Shown: positions 1-5,999 of the stretch, in pieces | Layout: every line of letters begins with the position of its first letter | How positions within the stretch are numbered: the stretch's first letter is position 1 | Origin: Desulfoprunum sp. | GTDB lineage: Bacteria > Desulfobacterota > Desulfobulbia > Desulfobulbales > Desulfocapsaceae | Length of the DNA stretch: 5,999 bases | NCBI GenBank assembly: GCA_030696435.1 | Contig: JAUYSF010000149.1 | Coordinates: 1-5,999 of the forward strand | Direction of reading: 5' to 3' | Notes under the pieces: model-generated | What the model saw: the letters and a program-made list of their open reading frames with translations, nothing else | Told to the model about the DNA's origin: nothing | Database searches by the model: none | Program-made: the position numbers and the translations under genes

Positions 1-980
1 GAATTGGTAAAGATGAGTTTGATATTGACAAGTTGCGCTATCACAAAGTCATTATTATGACCGATGCCGACGTTGATGGCGCCCATATTCGCACTCTGCT
101 TCTAACTTTTTTCTACCGTCAGATGCTGCCTATGGTTCAAGGAGGATTTGTCTATATTGGACAACCCCCCCTCTATCGATTGGGAAAAGGAAAAAAGGAA
201 AAATATTTTCTTGAAGAGGCTGATCTTAATAATTTTTTGTTCTCCCAAGCCAGTGAAAAGATAAAAATTAGGGTAAATGGCCAAGGGGATAATGAGGTTA
301 AAGGAGATAATCTTGTCACCTTGTTGGAAAAGTTTTCAGTATATCAGAGAATTGTCTCTTTCATGAACCGTATGAATATCATGGAGGACATGCTTCTGTT
401 CCTTCTTGAAAATCAAATTCGATCTGCCGATCAGTTTACTGATGAAGGGTTTTTGCGCAATCTGGTTGAAAAACTCTCAGAAAAAGATCTGGTAATAGGT
501 ACTATCCGCTCTTGCCGTTGGCGAGCCGACTGTTACGAAGTAGACATTGCGGTCAAAGGAAGAGTGCAAGTTCGAATGACACTTGGGCCTCAGTTACCTC
601 TTATCAATGAATACAGAACAGCCCTGTCTCTTTATGACAGCATACAGCCGTATCTTCAGTGTTCATTTACCCTGGTAGTTCAGGGGAGTGGTCAGGAAAT
701 CTTTGTTTCTGCAGCCAATTGGAAAGAGATGCTCCAGTTTGTCCGCGATGAATCTTTCAAGGGAAGCCATCTTCAGAGATATAAAGGTCTTGGTGAAATG
801 AATCCCGATCAGTTATGGGAAACAACAATGAATCCAGAGAATAGAAGCCTTGTGCAGGTGACTATAAACGATGCTGAACAGGCAGATGACATGTTCACGA
901 CACTCATGGGAGACAAGGTTGAACCGAGAAGAGAATTCATCCAGAATCACGCCCTTGAGGTTGTGGACCTTGATATCTGA
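1..980 (+). CDS. gyrB: DNA gyrase subunit B, C-terminal part (5' end outside window)
   Basis: GyrB carries the ATPase and the TOPRIM part of DNA gyrase, which introduces negative supercoils as a GyrA2GyrB2 complex. The frame is open from position 3, giving 325 residues and a TGA stop at 978-980. The fragment starts within TOPRIM: the metal-binding DADVDG motif is at 63-80 (fragment residues 21-26, matching E. coli Asp498/500/502), followed by HIRTLLLTFFYRQM and QPPLY. QRYKGLGEMNP lies at 774-806 and the protein ends with the usual GDKVEPRREFI region. Between these blocks is a divergent stretch, about fragment residues 70-245, corresponding to the Gram-negative GyrB insert. Aligned to E. coli, the whole protein would be about 800 residues, so the ATPase and transducer domains (about 477 residues) lie upstream of the window. 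A second in-frame TGA follows at 981-983. gyrA lies 77 bp downstream. The identity is very secure; ParE is less likely because gyrA follows directly. Confidence 0.97.
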   Translation, partial: IGKDEFDIDKLRYHKVIIMTDADVDGAHIRTLLLTFFYRQMLPMVQGGFVYIGQPPLYRLGKGKKEKYFLEEADLNNFLFSQASEKIKIRVNGQGDNEVKGDNLVTLLEKFSVYQRIVSFMNRMNIMEDMLLFLLENQIRSADQFTDEGFLRNLVEKLSEKDLVIGTIRSCRWRADCYEVDIAVKGRVQVRMTLGPQLPLINEYRTALSLYDSIQPYLQCSFTLVVQGSGQEIFVSAANWKEMLQFVRDESFKGSHLQRYKGLGEMNPDQLWETTMNPENRSLVQVTINDAEQADDMFTTLMGDKVEPRREFIQNHALEVVDLDI

Positions 981-989
981 TGATCAAGC

Positions 990-1017
990 GTTCCCTATCA
1001 AGGAATACAACTTTTTT
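990..1017 (+). promoter_or_regulatory. weak hairpin plus T-run between gyrB and gyrA
   Basis: GTTCC (990-994) can pair with GGAAT (1002-1006; one G-U pair) around a 7-nt loop, and six T residues follow at 1012-1017. The arrangement resembles a weak intrinsic terminator or attenuator, but the stem is only 5 bp. The remainder of the 77-bp gap (981-1057) shows no convincing -35/-10 promoter. It could equally be chance in AT-rich spacer DNA. Confidence 0.22.
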
Positions 1018-1057
1018 CATTTTGTAATGATGAACATACAGGGATACAGACAGAGTT

Positions 1058-3520
1058 ATGGTAAATGATATTTCAAACACCGTAAGCATAGAAAAAGAAT
1101 TAAAAAAATCATATCTAGACTATGCCATGAGTGTCATTGTTGGAAGGGCTCTTCCTGATGTGCGTGATGGTTTGAAACCGGTTCACAGGCGGGCCTTATT
1201 TGCCATGCGTGAGTTGGGAGTTTTCTATAATCGGCCTTATGTCAAATCAGCCCGTATCGTCGGCGATGTTATCGGTAAATACCATCCTCACGGTGATACA
1301 GCTGCCTATGACACCATAGTTCGTATGGCCCAGGATTTTTCCATGCGTTACCCTCTTGTGGATGGACAGGGTAACTTCGGGTCGCTCGATGGGGATTCTG
1401 CTGCCGCTATGCGTTATACAGAGGCACGTATGACCCGAATAGATAGGGAGGTGGTTGGTGATCTTGACAAAAACACCGTCGATTTTGTGCCCAATTACGA
1501 CAATTCCTTAACAGAGCCATCGGTAATGCCGAGCAAGGTTCCCACTCTTTTGATAAATGGCAGTTCGGGAATTGCAGTTGGAATGGCAACGAATATTCCA
1601 CCACATAACCTCACTGAGGTTATGAATGGGTTGATTGCAATTATTGAAGACCCCAACATTACCGTCAGTGAACTCATGAAGATCATCACTGGCCCTGATT
1701 TTCCTACAGGAGCACTAATTTGCGGCAGGGCTGGTATTCGTGAGGCTTATGAGACAGGAAGGGGCATTGTAGTGATGAGAGCCCTTACCCATATAGAGCG
1801 CATAAAAGATTCAAAAAAAGAAGCAATAATTATCTCTGAAATTCCTTTTCAACAAAATAAAGCCGTCCTCGTTGAAAAGATTGCCCAACTTGTCAAAGAC
1901 AAAAAAATTCAATCAATTTCAGAGGTCAGGGATGAATCCGACCGGCAAGGTACACGTATTGTTTTGGAATTACGTAAAGATGAGGTGGCAGACATTGTCA
2001 TAAACCAACTCTACAAGATGACCCCGATGCAAAAGTCTTTCGGGATTATCTTTCTGGCAATCGTCAATAATAAGCCGGAAGTACTCAATCTCAAACAAAT
2101 ACTTGAGTATTTTGTCATGCACCGCAGGGTTATAGTGTATCGGAGAACCTCTTTTGAACTCAACAAGGCTGAGGAAAGGGCGCATCTGCTGCAGGGACTC
2201 AATATAGCCATCAGTAATCTGGATGAAGTTGTCGCACTGATTAAGAGCTCGAAAAACCCATTGGAGGCCAAAGAAGGTTTGATTTCTCGGTTTGAGCTCT
2301 CTGAAATACAAGCTCAAAGCATCCTTGATATGCGCTTGCAGCGACTCACTGGTCTAGAAAGAGAAAAAATTGTTTCGGATTACAATGAGGTTCTCGTTGA
2401 AATCGAACGCCTGAAAAAGATTCTTGGGAATGAGACTCTCATCATGCAGATTATAAAAGAAGAATTCCTGGAAATGCGTGATAGCTATGGTGATGAGCGA
2501 AGGACAGAAATTATCGACGCAGTCGACGAAATTCTACCTGAAGATTTGGTTATTCCCGAGGATATGGCAGTAACCGTTACTCATTCAGGTTACATCAAGA
2601 GAAACCCCGCCAGTCTTTATAGATCTCAAAACCGAGGTGGGAAAGGTGTCACAGGGGTGAAAAACATAGAGGAGGATTTTGTCTCTAACCTCTATGTAGC
2701 GTCTACCCTGGATATGTTTTTGTTTTTTACCAATCATGGCAAGGTGTTCTGGCGAAAGGTCTATCAGTTGCCGCTCGCAGGTCGTATAGCGAGAGGAAAG
2801 GCTATTGTTAACCTGCTTAATCTCGCTGAAGGTGAGAGGGTTGCTGCAATTCTGCCGGTGTCTTCCCAGGAGACCGAAAGCACCGAAAAAACCATCATGA
2901 TGGTGACGAGTTCCGGTAGAGTTAAGAAAACTGATATGCAAGAGTTCAAGCGTCCTTTACGCCGAGGGAAGAAGGCCCTTACCATTAATGAAGGTGATGA
3001 AATAATAGCAGCCCATATCCTCAACGGTGACGACACAGTCCTTCTTTATACCCAAAAGGGAATGTGCATTCGTTTTCATGAATCGGACATCCGAGAAATG
3101 GGTAGGTCGGCCGCTGGTGTTAGAGGTATCCGACTATCGGGCGATGATAAGGTAGTTAGTGCAATTGTTGTCTCGTCTGAATACTCGATTCTAACTGTTA
3201 CAGAAAATGGTTTTGGAAAAAGAAGCTCGATTGAGGAATTCAGGGTACAGAATAGAGGTGGAAAAGGTGTGTTTGGGATTAAGGCGAGTGAAAGAAATGG
3301 TAATGTAATAGACGCCAAGCAAGTCAAGGATGATGATGAAATCATAATTATTGCTGATTCTGGTAAGATGATACGTATGGATCTCTCAACGATAAGGGTT
3401 ATTGGAAGAAGTACTCAAGGTGTGAAAATGATAAACCTGGATGAAGGTGAGAAGGTTGTAGGAATGGATACAGTTGCAAAAGATACTTCAGATTGTATCG
3501 AAGAAGATGAAATTGAGTGA
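1058..3520 (+). CDS. gyrA: DNA gyrase subunit A
   Basis: GyrA is the DNA-cleaving and DNA-wrapping subunit of gyrase; this copy has 820 residues. The N-terminal winged-helix and tower domains contain the quinolone-pocket region [16 protein letters not shown] (65-80), Thr81 and Asp85 (E. coli Ser83 and Asp87), and catalytic Tyr120 in [10 protein letters not shown] (E. coli Tyr122). A coiled-coil arm follows at about 350-485, without the roughly 35-residue insertion seen in E. coli. The C-terminal domain starts near residue 500 and shows six GK/GR-type blade repeats (for example GYIKR, GKVFW, GRVKK, GKMIRM), as expected of the DNA-wrapping beta-pinwheel. The GyrA box is QNRGGKG at 524-530, with a second copy at 731-737. 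A short acidic tail ends the protein. The ATG at 1058 is the only sensible start, since an in-frame TGA lies at 1031. The ribosome site is poor: AGGGA at 1040-1044 is 13 nt away. The GyrA box and the gyrB neighbour argue against ParC. Confidence 0.98.
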   Translation: MVNDISNTVSIEKELKKSYLDYAMSVIVGRALPDVRDGLKPVHRRALFAMRELGVFYNRPYVKSARIVGDVIGKYHPHGDTAAYDTIVRMAQDFSMRYPLVDGQGNFGSLDGDSAAAMRYTEARMTRIDREVVGDLDKNTVDFVPNYDNSLTEPSVMPSKVPTLLINGSSGIAVGMATNIPPHNLTEVMNGLIAIIEDPNITVSELMKIITGPDFPTGALICGRAGIREAYETGRGIVVMRALTHIERIKDSKKEAIIISEIPFQQNKAVLVEKIAQLVKDKKIQSISEVRDESDRQGTRIVLELRKDEVADIVINQLYKMTPMQKSFGIIFLAIVNNKPEVLNLKQILEYFVMHRRVIVYRRTSFELNKAEERAHLLQGLNIAISNLDEVVALIKSSKNPLEAKEGLISRFELSEIQAQSILDMRLQRLTGLEREKIVSDYNEVLVEIERLKKILGNETLIMQIIKEEFLEMRDSYGDERRTEIIDAVDEILPEDLVIPEDMAVTVTHSGYIKRNPASLYRSQNRGGKGVTGVKNIEEDFVSNLYVASTLDMFLFFTNHGKVFWRKVYQLPLAGRIARGKAIVNLLNLAEGERVAAILPVSSQETESTEKTIMMVTSSGRVKKTDMQEFKRPLRRGKKALTINEGDEIIAAHILNGDDTVLLYTQKGMCIRFHESDIREMGRSAAGVRGIRLSGDDKVVSAIVVSSEYSILTVTENGFGKRSSIEEFRVQNRGGKGVFGIKASERNGNVIDAKQVKDDDEIIIIADSGKMIRMDLSTIRVIGRSTQGVKMINLDEGEKVVGMDTVAKDTSDCIEEDEIE

Positions 3521-4523
3521 TAAAATAGCTGTAATTGGTGCTGGTTCATGGGGAACAGCCCTTGCCCTTGTCCTTGCACAAAAGGTAGATTCTGTCGTCC
3601 TCTGGGGACACAGAAAAAGCCATATGCAGGACATTCTTTCAAAAGGATATAATTCAAAATACCTGCCGGGAATTCCCCTTAGTGAAAAAATTATTCCCAC
3701 TAACAATCTTGAGTATTCTGTAAGAGAAGCCGCGGTTGTATGTATGGTTGTGCCATCGTATAGCATGCGTGATGTTTTTAAGGCTTTAATTCCATACCTT
3801 CACCCTGGGGTAATTATTGTCTCAGCGATTAAAGGAATTGAAAATTCATCCCTTAAAACCATGACACAGGTCATGGAGGAAGTTATTCAGTCTTCAGGTG
3901 TCAAACAAGATATTAAAGTTGCTGTCCTTTCGGGACCATCATTCGCTAAGGAAGTTGCCTTAGGCATACCAACCGCCGTGACTATTGGTTGTAAACAGAT
4001 TGATTGCGCGAAAAAACTGCAAAAATTATTTGGAACCGATACATTTCGAGTCTATGCGAGCACTGATGTCATAGGCTTAGAAATCAGTGCAGCGCTAAAG
4101 AATATCGTCGCCTTAGCCGCTGGGATATGTGATGGACTGGGATATGGTCTCAATACCAGGGCTGCTCTTATCACCCGAGGACTGGCGGAAATTACGCGCT
4201 TAGGTGTTTTTCTGGGGGCAGAGCCTGGGACATTTTCCGGTCTTAGTGGTTTGGGTGATCTTGTTTTAACATGTACAGGCGATCTCAGCCGGAACCGGAT
4301 GGTGGGGCTTCAGTTGGGTAAGGGAAAAAAGCTGGACGATATTTTAGAGGAAATGCACACTGTTGCTGAAGGAATACGAACCACGAAGTCGGTATATGAT
4401 TTGACAAGACCCTTAAATATTGAAATGCCAATACTTGAGCAAGTATATAAAATACTTTATGAAAACAAGGATTGTTCAAAAGCTGTTGTTGATCTTTTGA
4501 CCAGAGAATTAAAAGTCGAATAA
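3507..4523 (+). CDS. gpsA: NAD(P)+-dependent glycerol-3-phosphate dehydrogenase
   Basis: This cytosolic enzyme reduces dihydroxyacetone phosphate to sn-glycerol-3-phosphate, the backbone precursor for phospholipids. From the ATG at 3507 it has 338 residues, matching the family (E. coli 339). The Rossmann motif GAGSWG is at residues 11-16 directly after the first strand. VVPS (81-84), SAIKGIE (106-112) with conserved Lys109, SGPSFAKE (142-149) and ALKNIVAL with the presumed catalytic Lys198 follow. The C-terminal helical domain has [17 protein letters not shown] and VAEGIRT, all family hallmarks. The start overlaps the end of gyrA by 14 nt. AGAAG lies directly upstream of the ATG, too close to be a good ribosome site; a TTG at 3513 would be better spaced from it but would shorten the N-terminus by two residues. 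No separate promoter is visible, so expression probably depends on the gyrA transcript. A longer form from a TTG at 3474 would add 11 residues the family lacks. Confidence 0.96.
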   Translation: MKLSDKIAVIGAGSWGTALALVLAQKVDSVVLWGHRKSHMQDILSKGYNSKYLPGIPLSEKIIPTNNLEYSVREAAVVCMVVPSYSMRDVFKALIPYLHPGVIIVSAIKGIENSSLKTMTQVMEEVIQSSGVKQDIKVAVLSGPSFAKEVALGIPTAVTIGCKQIDCAKKLQKLFGTDTFRVYASTDVIGLEISAALKNIVALAAGICDGLGYGLNTRAALITRGLAEITRLGVFLGAEPGTFSGLSGLGDLVLTCTGDLSRNRMVGLQLGKGKKLDDILEEMHTVAEGIRTTKSVYDLTRPLNIEMPILEQVYKILYENKDCSKAVVDLLTRELKVE

Positions 4524-4545
4524 ACGAACACCGTAGCCAAATAAA
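4524..4545. other. convergent intergenic gap between gpsA and rdgB
   Basis: Only 22 AT-rich bases separate the gpsA stop (TAA 4521-4523) from the rdgB stop (TGA on the - strand, 4546-4548). No hairpin followed by a T-run fits inside this gap on either strand, so termination must occur within the opposing genes, be Rho-dependent, or allow overlapping 3' ends. Confidence 0.7.
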
Positions 4546-5217
4546 TCAAACAGACCAGTCGTTATCGTTAAATTGATTATGATCTGGTTTGGGCGGTTTT
4601 TCTTCCTCAAGCCTTTTTTCAAGCCATTTACAAACCTCAGGAAATTCAAAAGCAAATTCCCTAAGGGCTTTGGCGCGGTGGCTCACCGTGTTTTTCTCCT
4701 CAATTGACAGTTCCGCAAACGTCTTTCCCAGCTCAGGGTAATAAAATAGAGGGTCGTATCCAAAACCGCTAGAACCTCGAAAACTTTCAATAATTTCACC
4801 AGTGCAAGTCCCCTCATAAGTCAAGGCAGGGCCTGATGGAACGGCAATAGAAAGAACACATTGAAAGGAGGCTTTCCTGTCCTTGAGCCCTTTCATATTC
4901 TCTAAAAGTTTTAAACAGTTTTGCTCATCGGTCGCCTTATCACCAGCATATCTGGCAGAAAAGACGCCGGGTTCACCATTGAGCCCCTCAACTACCAGAC
5001 CGGAATCGTCAGCAATTGCCGGTAGCCCGAGAATCTTGGCATAGTGCAAGGCTTTCTTATAAGCATTGTCATCAAACGTTTTTCCGTCTTCTAAGGCTTC
5101 GGGTAATGGTCCGAAATCAGATATACACTTCAGTTCAATATTGTAATCTTTCAATATATTTGCAAACTCATAGAGCTTATTTTTGTTATTCGTTGCTAGA
5201 ACGATCATTTTCAACAT
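4546..5217 (-). CDS. rdgB: XTP/dITP diphosphatase, RdgB/HAM1 family
   Basis: This house-cleaning enzyme hydrolyses non-canonical purine nucleotides (ITP, dITP, XTP) to the monophosphate and pyrophosphate, keeping hypoxanthine and xanthine out of DNA and RNA. The protein has 223 residues. ATNNKNK (8-14) is the N-terminal nucleotide-binding motif. ADDSGLVVEGLNGEPGVFSARYAG (69-92) is the family signature, with presumed catalytic Asp71. GFGYDPLF (151-158) and the SHR motif (179-181) complete the base-recognition pocket. After about residue 200 there is an extra charged tail of about 22 residues (E. coli RdgB is 197 long). The ATG at 5217 is chosen because AAGGGA lies 8 nt upstream; a second ATG at 5208 has no such site. 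It overlaps the end of queH by 32 nt, implying translational coupling. The gene converges on gpsA. Confidence 0.95.
   Translation of the reverse strand: MLKMIVLATNNKNKLYEFANILKDYNIELKCISDFGPLPEALEDGKTFDDNAYKKALHYAKILGLPAIADDSGLVVEGLNGEPGVFSARYAGDKATDEQNCLKLLENMKGLKDRKASFQCVLSIAVPSGPALTYEGTCTGEIIESFRGSSGFGYDPLFYYPELGKTFAELSIEEKNTVSHRAKALREFAFEFPEVCKWLEKRLEEEKPPKPDHNQFNDNDWSV
4551..4601 (+). terminator. possible terminator hairpin for the gyrase-gpsA transcript
   Basis: CAGACCAG (4551-4558) can pair over 8 bp with CTGGTTTG (4584-4591; one G-U pair). Five T residues at 4597-4601 begin 5 nt after the stem. It lies 28 nt past the gpsA stop, the expected place, but inside the antisense of the rdgB 3' end. 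The 25-nt loop is long and the T-run is offset, so the call is weak. Confidence 0.28.
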
Positions 5218-5776
5218 GTGGTTTGTCCCTTTTTGACTTGAATGTTTTGTCATAACGTTCCTGTTCACTGAAGATGCAGCCACAATAGGGCTGACGGTAG
5301 AGCCCTAAAGCAAGCGAAGCATCAATGCCATCCTGCCATCCTTCTCGGAAATCTTTATAATAGAAAGCAACCTCTGATTGTTTGGAAAGTACCTCGCATT
5401 GATTCCTGATCTCGTTATGGTTCTGATAACGGCTATAGAGAAGGCTAGTGGTAAATAAATCAAATCCATTGGATTTGGCATATTCTTGCGTCTTGTTGAT
5501 TCTCAGATATTGGCAGATAGTACAACGAATTTGTTCCTTAAAAACTACGGCACGAAGGAAATCAGCCATTTGGTAATGGCCATCGATGATGAGTGGAAGA
5601 TCATTTGCATCGCAATAGAAAATTAAAGCATCTAATCTTTTCTTGAATTCCAGATAGGGATGAATATTGGGATTATAGAAATAGGCCGTCACATGAAATC
5701 CTAAATCTCTGAGAACAGCTAATGGGTGGATGGCACAAGGTGCACAGCATGTATGGAGGAGAATTTTCTTTCTCAT
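5186..5776 (-). CDS. queH: epoxyqueuosine reductase QueH (formerly DUF208)
   Basis: QueH reduces epoxyqueuosine to queuosine at position 34 of tRNAs with GUN anticodons, the last step of the pathway; it is a cobalamin-independent, iron-sulfur alternative to QueG. The 196-residue protein shows the family cysteine motifs in order: HTCCAPC at 8-14, RCTIC at 84-88 and YRQPYCGC at 160-167. Other conserved blocks are FYNPNIHPYLEFKKR (33-47), FTTSLLYSRYQ (108-118) and KDFREGWQDGI (141-151). The residue after CxxC is Gln89, where many members have Tyr. After about residue 176 the tail is charged and unconserved-looking, and its last ten codons overlap rdgB. The ATG start overlaps the stop of the upstream regulator as ATGA; the sequence just upstream has almost no Shine-Dalgarno character, so translation probably relies on ribosomes arriving from the regulator gene. 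The family call is firm; activity is inferred from the family. Confidence 0.94.
   Translation of the reverse strand: MRKKILLHTCCAPCAIHPLAVLRDLGFHVTAYFYNPNIHPYLEFKKRLDALIFYCDANDLPLIIDGHYQMADFLRAVVFKEQIRCTICQYLRINKTQEYAKSNGFDLFTTSLLYSRYQNHNEIRNQCEVLSKQSEVAFYYKDFREGWQDGIDASLALGLYRQPYCGCIFSEQERYDKTFKSKRDKPHVENDRSSNE
5226..5231 (-). promoter_or_regulatory. ribosome binding site of rdgB, inside queH
   Basis: AAGGGA on the - strand, 8 nt before the ATG at 5217, is the best Shine-Dalgarno match seen in the window. It fixes the rdgB start at 5217 rather than the in-frame ATG at 5208. It lies within queH coding sequence, so ribosomes finishing queH pass over it. Confidence 0.75.
5773..5776 (-). promoter_or_regulatory. 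ATGA stop/start overlap coupling the activator gene to queH
   Basis: On the - strand the four bases ATGA contain both the queH ATG (5776-5774) and the TGA stop of the upstream regulator (5775-5773). With only a weak Shine-Dalgarno match before it, this is a standard arrangement for translation re-initiation. It supports a shared transcript. Confidence 0.8.
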
Positions 5777-5999
5777 CCGATTCTGTATTTTTTTGGGTCA
5801 ATATTATACTGATGGATCTTGTAGTTAATAATTCTTAGGCTCGTATCAAGCTCTTTGGCTGTTTTTGTCTGGTTACCATTATTCTTTTTAAGGCCTTCGA
5901 TAATAAGATCTTTTTCAAAATTCTCAACAGTTGCCGTAAGGGAAAGCGGGTTTTCCTGGCTCCTCAACTCTGAAATCTGGAGTGAAGGAGGGAGGTGTA
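5773..5999 (-). CDS. C-terminal part of a sigma-54 activator (enhancer-binding protein), NifA-like; 5' part outside window
   Basis: Only the last 74 residues are present; the frame stays open to the window edge. HLPPSLQ at the start is the linker seen after the AAA+ domain in many sigma-54 activators. The segment VENFEKDLIIEGLKKNNGNQ (24-43) followed by TKTAKELDTSLRIINYKI (44-61) is a Fis-type helix-turn-helix that would bind upstream activator sites. The ending, RIINYKI then YNIDPKKY, resembles the tail of NifA-type activators (TTERIIGYKI..YGIDPRRF pattern) more than that of typical NtrC response regulators. Asp51 replaces the usual Gly in the turn. The AAA+ domain, the GAFTGA motif and any sensor domain lie outside, so signal and targets cannot be read here. 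A TTG at 5967 is not a credible start because the reading frame and conserved linker continue upstream. The activator identity is good; the NifA subtype is tentative. Confidence 0.85.
   Translation of the reverse strand, partial: HLPPSLQISELRSQENPLSLTATVENFEKDLIIEGLKKNNGNQTKTAKELDTSLRIINYKIHQYNIDPKKYRIG

Noticed and set aside
871..1068. A 65-codon + strand open frame spanning the gyrB end and the gyrB-gyrA gap
   Set aside because: Most of it overlaps the conserved GyrB C-terminus in another frame and it runs into the gyrA start; the peptide has no recognisable features.
1970..2317. A 115-codon open frame on the - strand opposite gyrA
   Set aside because: It lies wholly within clear gyrA coding sequence, shows no family motif and has no ribosome site; it is a shadow frame. 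The same applies to the other open frames opposite gyrA, gpsA and rdgB.
4431..4446. Near-palindrome ATACTTG-AG-CAAGTAT inside gpsA, similar to AAATACT-TG-AGTATTT at 2097-2112 in gyrA, as a possible operator
   Set aside because: Both lie deep within conserved coding sequence; the similarity between them is explained by Leu-Glu codons (CTTGAG), also seen at 3708-3717. There is no promoter nearby.
4476..4500. Perfect 7-bp inverted repeat TCAAAAG/CTTTTGA near the gpsA 3' end, as a terminator for the rdgB transcript
   Set aside because: The stem is nearly all A-T, the loop is 11 nt and no T-run follows on either strand; chance in AT-rich coding DNA is more likely.
5731..5745. TGGCAC followed by TGCA on the + strand as a sigma-54 (-24/-12) promoter
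   Set aside because: The GG-to-GC spacing is two bases short of the required distance, and it lies antisense inside queH with no gene downstream on that strand.
5773..5967. A small stand-alone 64-residue Fis-like protein starting at a TTG at 5967
   Set aside because: The frame continues open to the window edge and encodes the HLPPSLQ linker typical of a longer sigma-54 activator, so this is the end of a larger gene.
1..5999. A new defence, mobile or otherwise undescribed system
   Set aside because: Every coding stretch is assigned to a known housekeeping or regulatory family, gaps total about 100 bp, and there are no direct repeats, transposase fragments, tRNA or integration scars.

Overview
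This looks like an ordinary chromosomal housekeeping segment from a Gram-negative bacterium. There are six genes, four complete and two cut by the window edges, packed almost without gaps. Base composition is moderately AT-rich (low-to-mid 40s % GC by eye) and even across the window, with no sign of an insertion or foreign island. The GyrB fragment carries the roughly 170-residue insert typical of proteobacterial-type GyrB, and the last gene ends in a NifA-like sigma-54 activator tail. This fits a member of the former Deltaproteobacteria (Desulfobacterota, perhaps Desulfobulbales-like). That placement is an inference from protein style, not a database match.

Left block, + strand (1-4523): the 3' end of gyrB, then complete gyrA, then complete gpsA. 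gyrB and gyrA encode the two subunits of DNA gyrase and are separated by 77 bp, which contain a weak hairpin followed by six T residues. gpsA begins 14 nt inside the end of gyrA, so glycerol-3-phosphate supply for phospholipids is probably co-transcribed and translationally coupled with gyrase.

Right block, - strand (5999 down to 4546): the C-terminal tail of a bacterial enhancer-binding protein with a Fis-type helix-turn-helix, then queH (last step of queuosine tRNA modification), then rdgB (ITP/XTP/dITP house-cleaning pyrophosphatase). The activator and queH share an ATGA stop/start overlap. queH and rdgB overlap by 32 nt, with the rdgB ribosome binding site inside queH. The three read as one tightly coupled operon whose promoter lies outside the window.

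The two blocks converge on a 22-bp gap (4524-4545) with no clear terminator in it. The only candidate for the rightward transcript is a weak hairpin inside the antisense of the rdgB 3' end.

I found no RNA gene, mobile element, CRISPR array or unfamiliar gene system. The points worth a second look are modest: gene couplings, variant GyrA boxes, a QueH motif substitution, an RdgB tail, and the two weak hairpins.
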